Assembly (NCBI GenBank): GCA_963742875.1
Contig: CAVUNO010000025.1
Coordinates: 186,001-250,000, forward strand
Source: Bog-532 sp963742875
Lineage (GTDB): Bacteria; Actinomycetota; Actinomycetes; Streptosporangiales; Streptosporangiaceae
Reading direction: 5' to 3'
DNA length: 64,000 nucleotides
The notes below the pieces were generated by a model. The model saw nothing but the letters and a program-made list of their open reading frames with translations, was not told where the DNA came from and searched no databases. The position numbers and the translations under genes were made by a program. Positions 60,802-64,000 of this stretch are shown here, piece by piece. Position 1 is the first letter of the stretch. Each line of letters begins with the position of its first letter.

Positions 60802-61935
60802 ATGGACCAGATGCTGGCTGCTGGCCTGCCGCAGGTGGTGACGCTGGGCGGGACGGCGCTGCCGCTGGCAGGCCGGGCCCGGGTGTACGCGTGCGGTATC
60901 ACCCCCTACGACGTTACCCACCTGGGCCATGCGGCGACGTTCGTGTGGGTCGACACGCTGGCCCGCGTGCTGCACGCGGACGGCACCGAGGTGATCGTGT
61001 GCCGCAACGTGACCGACGTCAACGATGTCCTGCTGGCCGCCGCGGGCCGGTCAGGTTCCCACTACGACGAGTTCGCCGTCATCCAGCAGTTCTACTTCGA
61101 CCAGGACATGGCCGCGCTCGGCGTGCGGCAGCCGGCCGTGCAGCCCCGGGCGCACGCCTACATTGGGCAGGTGATCGCGCTGGCGACCGGGCTGCTGGCC
61201 CGCGACGCGGCCTATCAGCGGGACGGTCATGTCTACTTCCGGGGGGCCGCCGCCGCGGCGGGATTGGACCGCCCGGTGGCGCTCCGGCTGGCCGCGGAAT
61301 ACGGTGACCGCCCGGACGATCCGGGCAAGGATGACCCGTTCGACGTGGCCGTGTGGCAGCCCTCGTACGGGGACCAGCCTGCATGGCAGAGCCCGTGGGG
61401 ACCCGGCCGCCCAGGCTGGCATGCCGAGTGCGCGGCAATGGCGCTGCACACCTTCGGCCCGGCCGTCGACGTCCACGCCGGGGGCGGTGATCTGCGTTTC
61501 CCGCACCACGCCCACCGGGCTGCCCTCGCCGAGGCGTTCACGGGGGTCACCCCGTTCGCCCGCGCGCGGCTCCAGGCCGGCGTGGTCGGTGCCGCAGGGG
61601 CCAAGATGGCCAAATCGGCTGGAAACCTCGTCCTGGTCAGCGACCTTCTCAAGGTCTACCCCGCGGCGGCCGTCCGGCTGCTGATCCTCCACCGGCAGTG
61701 GGACCAGGACTGGGACTACAACCAGGCCAGCCTGGACGAAGCGGCGACACGGCTGGAGCGGCTGCAGGCCGCGGCCGGACGCCCCGGCCGCGCCGCGGCG
61801 GGACCTGGTGCGGCGGTGGCCGCCGTCCATGCCGCACTGGCCAGCGACCTCGACGTGCCCGCCGCGCTCCGTATCGCCGAAGACAACGGCGGCCAGGCCG
61901 CCCGCGTCCTCGGCTCCCTGCTGGGACTGTGGTAA
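60802..61935 (+). CDS. MshC/CysS-like cysteine ligase
   Basis: 377 residues from ATG 60802, with AGGAGG seven bases upstream. Class I synthetase fold: ACGITPYDVTHLGHAATF (zinc Cys and HIGH-like HLGH), GWHAECAAMALHTFG and FPHHAHRAALAE (other zinc ligands), KMAKSAGNLVLVS (KMSKS-like). It lacks the anticodon-binding domain, as does MshC, which joins cysteine to GlcN-inositol in mycothiol synthesis. It may be a second MshC or a ligase for another amine. Faces the SQR remnant; no box seen directly upstream. Confidence 0.82.
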   Translation: MDQMLAAGLPQVVTLGGTALPLAGRARVYACGITPYDVTHLGHAATFVWVDTLARVLHADGTEVIVCRNVTDVNDVLLAAAGRSGSHYDEFAVIQQFYFDQDMAALGVRQPAVQPRAHAYIGQVIALATGLLARDAAYQRDGHVYFRGAAAAAGLDRPVALRLAAEYGDRPDDPGKDDPFDVAVWQPSYGDQPAWQSPWGPGRPGWHAECAAMALHTFGPAVDVHAGGGDLRFPHHAHRAALAEAFTGVTPFARARLQAGVVGAAGAKMAKSAGNLVLVSDLLKVYPAAAVRLLILHRQWDQDWDYNQASLDEAATRLERLQAAAGRPGRAAAGPGAAVAAVHAALASDLDVPAALRIAEDNGGQAARVLGSLLGLW

Positions 61936-62020
61936 GCGGCGCCGCCAGCGCACAGAAGCCAGCCGATCGCCCGCACCGGCCGATCCCCACCCCAGCCCAG
62001 GGCTCGGTCGGCCGTGGGCA

Positions 62021-62034
62021 TACCCCGGTGGGTA
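62021..62034. promoter_or_regulatory. CstR-type operator before the methyltransferase gene
   Basis: TACCCCGGTGGGTA followed by another TACCC, 90 bases before the GTG at 62124. Confidence 0.75.
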
Positions 62035-62123
62035 TACCCTGGCGGCGGGGCCGGGACAGCGGCCTCGTGCTGGATGCGCGGCAGGGAAATCACGGCTGAG
62101 TGATCAGCGGATAGGCGGCCAGG

Positions 62124-62732
62124 GTGGACAGCCAGGAATGGGACCAGCGTTACGCCGGCACCGGGCTGGTGTGGACGGCTGAGCCGAACCGGTTCGTTGT
62201 GGCTGAACTGCAGGACCTGGCGCCGGGCCGGGCGCTGGACGTCGCGGCCGGTGAGGGGCGCAACGCGGTGTGGCTGGCGGCCCGGGGCTGGCAGGTGACC
62301 GCGGTGGATTTTTCCGCCGCCGGGCTGGACAAGGGCCGGCGGCTGGCCCAGGCGCGCGGTGTCGGCATCGACTGGGTGCACGCCGACGTCCGCGACTATC
62401 AGCCCGAAGCAGGCTCCTTCCAGCTCGTGCTCGTCGCCTACCTGCAGCTTCGCGAGGCTGAGCTGGACGGCGTCCTGCGCCGGGCCGCAACGGCGCTCGC
62501 GCCCGGTGGCGTGCTGCTGGTGGTGGGCCACGACGTGGCGAACCTGACCGAAGGTACCGGCGGCCCGCCGGACCCGGCTGTCCTGTACACGCCCGAATCC
62601 ATCACGCGCTCCCTCCCGGGACTCACCGTGGTGCGGGCCGAGCGAGTCCGGCGTCCTGTCGCCACCGCTGACGGCCACCGCGAGGCGGTGGACACCCTGG
62701 TCCGCGCTGTCCGGACTGACCACGGTACGTGA
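62124..62732 (+). CDS. Class I SAM-dependent methyltransferase (TehB/thiol-type)
   Basis: 202 residues from GTG 62124. SAM site motif ALDVAAGEGRNAVWLAARG at about 39-57, followed by VTAVDFSAAGLDKG (acidic residue binding the ribose) and VHADVRDY. The opening EWDQRYAGTGLVWTAEPNRF is that of small methyltransferases related to TehB and thiopurine/thiol enzymes. In a persulfide regulon it may methylate sulfide or a thiol (inference). Confidence 0.82.
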   Translation: MDSQEWDQRYAGTGLVWTAEPNRFVVAELQDLAPGRALDVAAGEGRNAVWLAARGWQVTAVDFSAAGLDKGRRLAQARGVGIDWVHADVRDYQPEAGSFQLVLVAYLQLREAELDGVLRRAATALAPGGVLLVVGHDVANLTEGTGGPPDPAVLYTPESITRSLPGLTVVRAERVRRPVATADGHREAVDTLVRAVRTDHGT

Positions 62733-62860
62733 GCGTCCCGTGACGAGTCGCCTTGCCGGCTGCTCAGCTTCGGTGGCTGGGTGATGACTGAGGTTCCTAG
62801 GACCTGTGGGCTGGCCTGCCTGCATGCACCTGTTTACGCTTGGCTGGAGGGTAGGGCACC

Positions 62861-64000
62861 GTGACGATCCTGCACGTGCCCTCGGTGGCCGGTCAGGAAG
62901 AGGGCGAAGGCAGCTTGCTGGCCTGGGCGGAGCGCACTGGGCTGCGTCCAGCGGCGGAGCCGGGTCGTGGCGGGCTGCGGTTCGTGTTTTACGGGCGGGT
63001 GTCGACCGAGGATTACCAGGACCCGGTGACATCACGGGCCCGGCAGCGTGATCAGGCCGGGGCGCTGGTGGCCGGGCATGGGCGGGTCGTGGCGGAGTTC
63101 TTCGACATTGGCCAGAGCCGGACGCTGGCCTGGGCGCGCCGCCCGCAGGCCGCCGCCCTGGTCGCCGAACTGGCCGACCCTGAGCGGGGCTGGGACGCGA
63201 TTGTGATCGGGGAGTACGAGCGGGCGTTCTACGGGAGCCAGTTCGCGTCGATGGCGCCGCTGTTCGAGCACTACGGGATCCAGTTGTGGACGCCCGAGGT
63301 AGGCGGCCGGGTCGACTTCGGCGCCGAGGATCACGAGCAGACGATGATGGCGCTCGGTTTGCAGTCCAAGCGGGAGATCACCCGCACCAGGATCCGGGTC
63401 CGCACCGCGATGGCCGCGCAGACCCGCGAGCAGGGCCGCTACCTCGGCGGCAGGCCACCGTACGGGTACCGGCTCGCCGACGCCGGCCCGCATCCCAACA
63501 AGGCCCACGCGGCATGGGGGCGGCGGGCACACCGGCCGGAGCCCGACCCGCGGACGGCGCCGCAGGTGCCGTGGATCTTCGCGCAGCGGCTGGCCGGGCA
63601 CAGCATGGCCCGGATCGCCCGCGCGCTCAACGACGCCGCAGTCCCGTGCCCGTCGGCTGCCGATCCGGGCCGTAATCCTCATCGCAGCGGCAAGGCGTGG
63701 ACACTGCACACGGTCCGGGCGATCCTGGGTAACCCGCGTTACACGGGGCGGCAGGTGTGGAACCGGCAGCGCACCGACAGTGACCTGGTTGACCCGGCGA
63801 ACACCGGGCTGGGGCACCGGCCGGTGCAGCGGTGGAACCTGCCCGAGGGCTGGGTCATCTCTGCCCGTCCGGCCCACCCCGCGATCGTCACCGAGGCCGA
63901 TTTCATCGCCGCCCAGGACCTGGCCGCCCGGGGCGGCCCGGATGGGCCGGGCAGCCCGGCGGGGCACCATTACCTGCTGGCCGGGCTGGTGCGCTGCGGC
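62861..64000 (+). CDS. Serine recombinase, 3' end beyond the window
   Basis: GTG 62861 with GGAGGG eleven bases upstream; open for 380 codons to the window end. Catalytic Ser48 in VFYGRVSTED, partner residues IVIGEYERAFYGSQFASM and TRTRIRVRTAMAAQ, then a recombinase domain (PRYTGRQVWNRQRTD). The ending LAGLVRCG starts the zinc ribbon. An unusual 39-residue N-terminal extension precedes the catalytic domain. It differs in sequence from the transposon recombinase at 44415-46190. Confidence 0.88.
   Translation, partial: MTILHVPSVAGQEEGEGSLLAWAERTGLRPAAEPGRGGLRFVFYGRVSTEDYQDPVTSRARQRDQAGALVAGHGRVVAEFFDIGQSRTLAWARRPQAAALVAELADPERGWDAIVIGEYERAFYGSQFASMAPLFEHYGIQLWTPEVGGRVDFGAEDHEQTMMALGLQSKREITRTRIRVRTAMAAQTREQGRYLGGRPPYGYRLADAGPHPNKAHAAWGRRAHRPEPDPRTAPQVPWIFAQRLAGHSMARIARALNDAAVPCPSAADPGRNPHRSGKAWTLHTVRAILGNPRYTGRQVWNRQRTDSDLVDPANTGLGHRPVQRWNLPEGWVISARPAHPAIVTEADFIAAQDLAARGGPDGPGSPAGHHYLLAGLVRCG

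Noticed and set aside
62021..62039. Second TACCC directly after the operator at 62021 as a tandem box
   Set aside because: The GGGTATACCC overlap lacks the second GGGTA arm, so only one operator was counted.

Overview
This window looks like a piece of a very GC-rich actinomycete chromosome. The evidence is the GC-rich codon use, three large LuxR-type regulators with ATPase domains (LAL proteins), mycothiol-type thiol genes, GTG/TTG starts and a predominance of actinobacterial protein families. It is an accessory region, full of mobile elements and broken genes.

Layout. 1-2107: 3' part of a group II intron with its reverse transcriptase. 2252-8909: two LAL regulators around a scrambled remnant of a third, with DosR-like boxes and one small conserved gene. 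9268-9846: potassium channel. 9984-12257: helicase remnant and a gene remnant flanking an IS256-type element. 12293-14211: type II restriction-modification system (C5 methyltransferase plus NgoMIV-like endonuclease). 14513-17379: integrase, AbrB-like protein and membrane protein, probably an integrative-element remnant. 17844-21253: third LAL regulator and a cupin protein. 21620-22260: Tn3 transposase scrap against a broken rhodanese-CBS gene. 22698-32145: pstS, a frameshifted CoA-disulfide-reductase-like gene and an arsenic cluster (aqpS, arsR-arsC fusion, arsA, arsD, arsC remnant) split by a decayed Tn554-like integrase set. 32692-34720: small and broken genes and an MBL-fold hydrolase. 35325-38436: copper operon (SHOCT protein, CopZ, CopA), then an arsI/cadI remnant.

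39128-62732 holds the most interesting set. A CsoR/CstR-family repressor keeps the two conserved cysteines but has Gly where copper-sensing members have His. Eight TACCC-N4/5-GGGTA palindromes between 39865 and 62034 precede the repressor itself, rhodaneses with a TauE/SafE exporter, a DUF2892 protein with a PIG-L deacetylase and a peroxiredoxin, a thioredoxin, a class V cysteine-desulfurase-like enzyme, a small Cys-rich protein with a CoADR-rhodanese fusion, and a methyltransferase. A ninth lies before the copper operon. A sulfide:quinone-reductase/DsrE remnant and a MshC/CysS-like cysteine ligase sit in the same block without an obvious box of their own. I read this as a persulfide/thiol-stress regulon (inference).

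The thioredoxin gene of that regulon is split by an 8.3-kb nested insertion (43446-51758). Group II intron A sits in trxA. A serine-recombinase transposon with 26-bp inverted ends and a second group II intron, B, sit inside intron A's reverse-transcriptase gene. An ISL3-type element with an 8-bp target duplication sits inside intron B's reverse-transcriptase gene. Each layer can be removed on paper to restore the gene beneath. A chloride channel, a MarR regulator and several scraps follow, and the window ends inside a serine recombinase gene. Many otherwise conserved genes carry a single-base frameshift, so either real decay or indel errors in the assembly must be considered.
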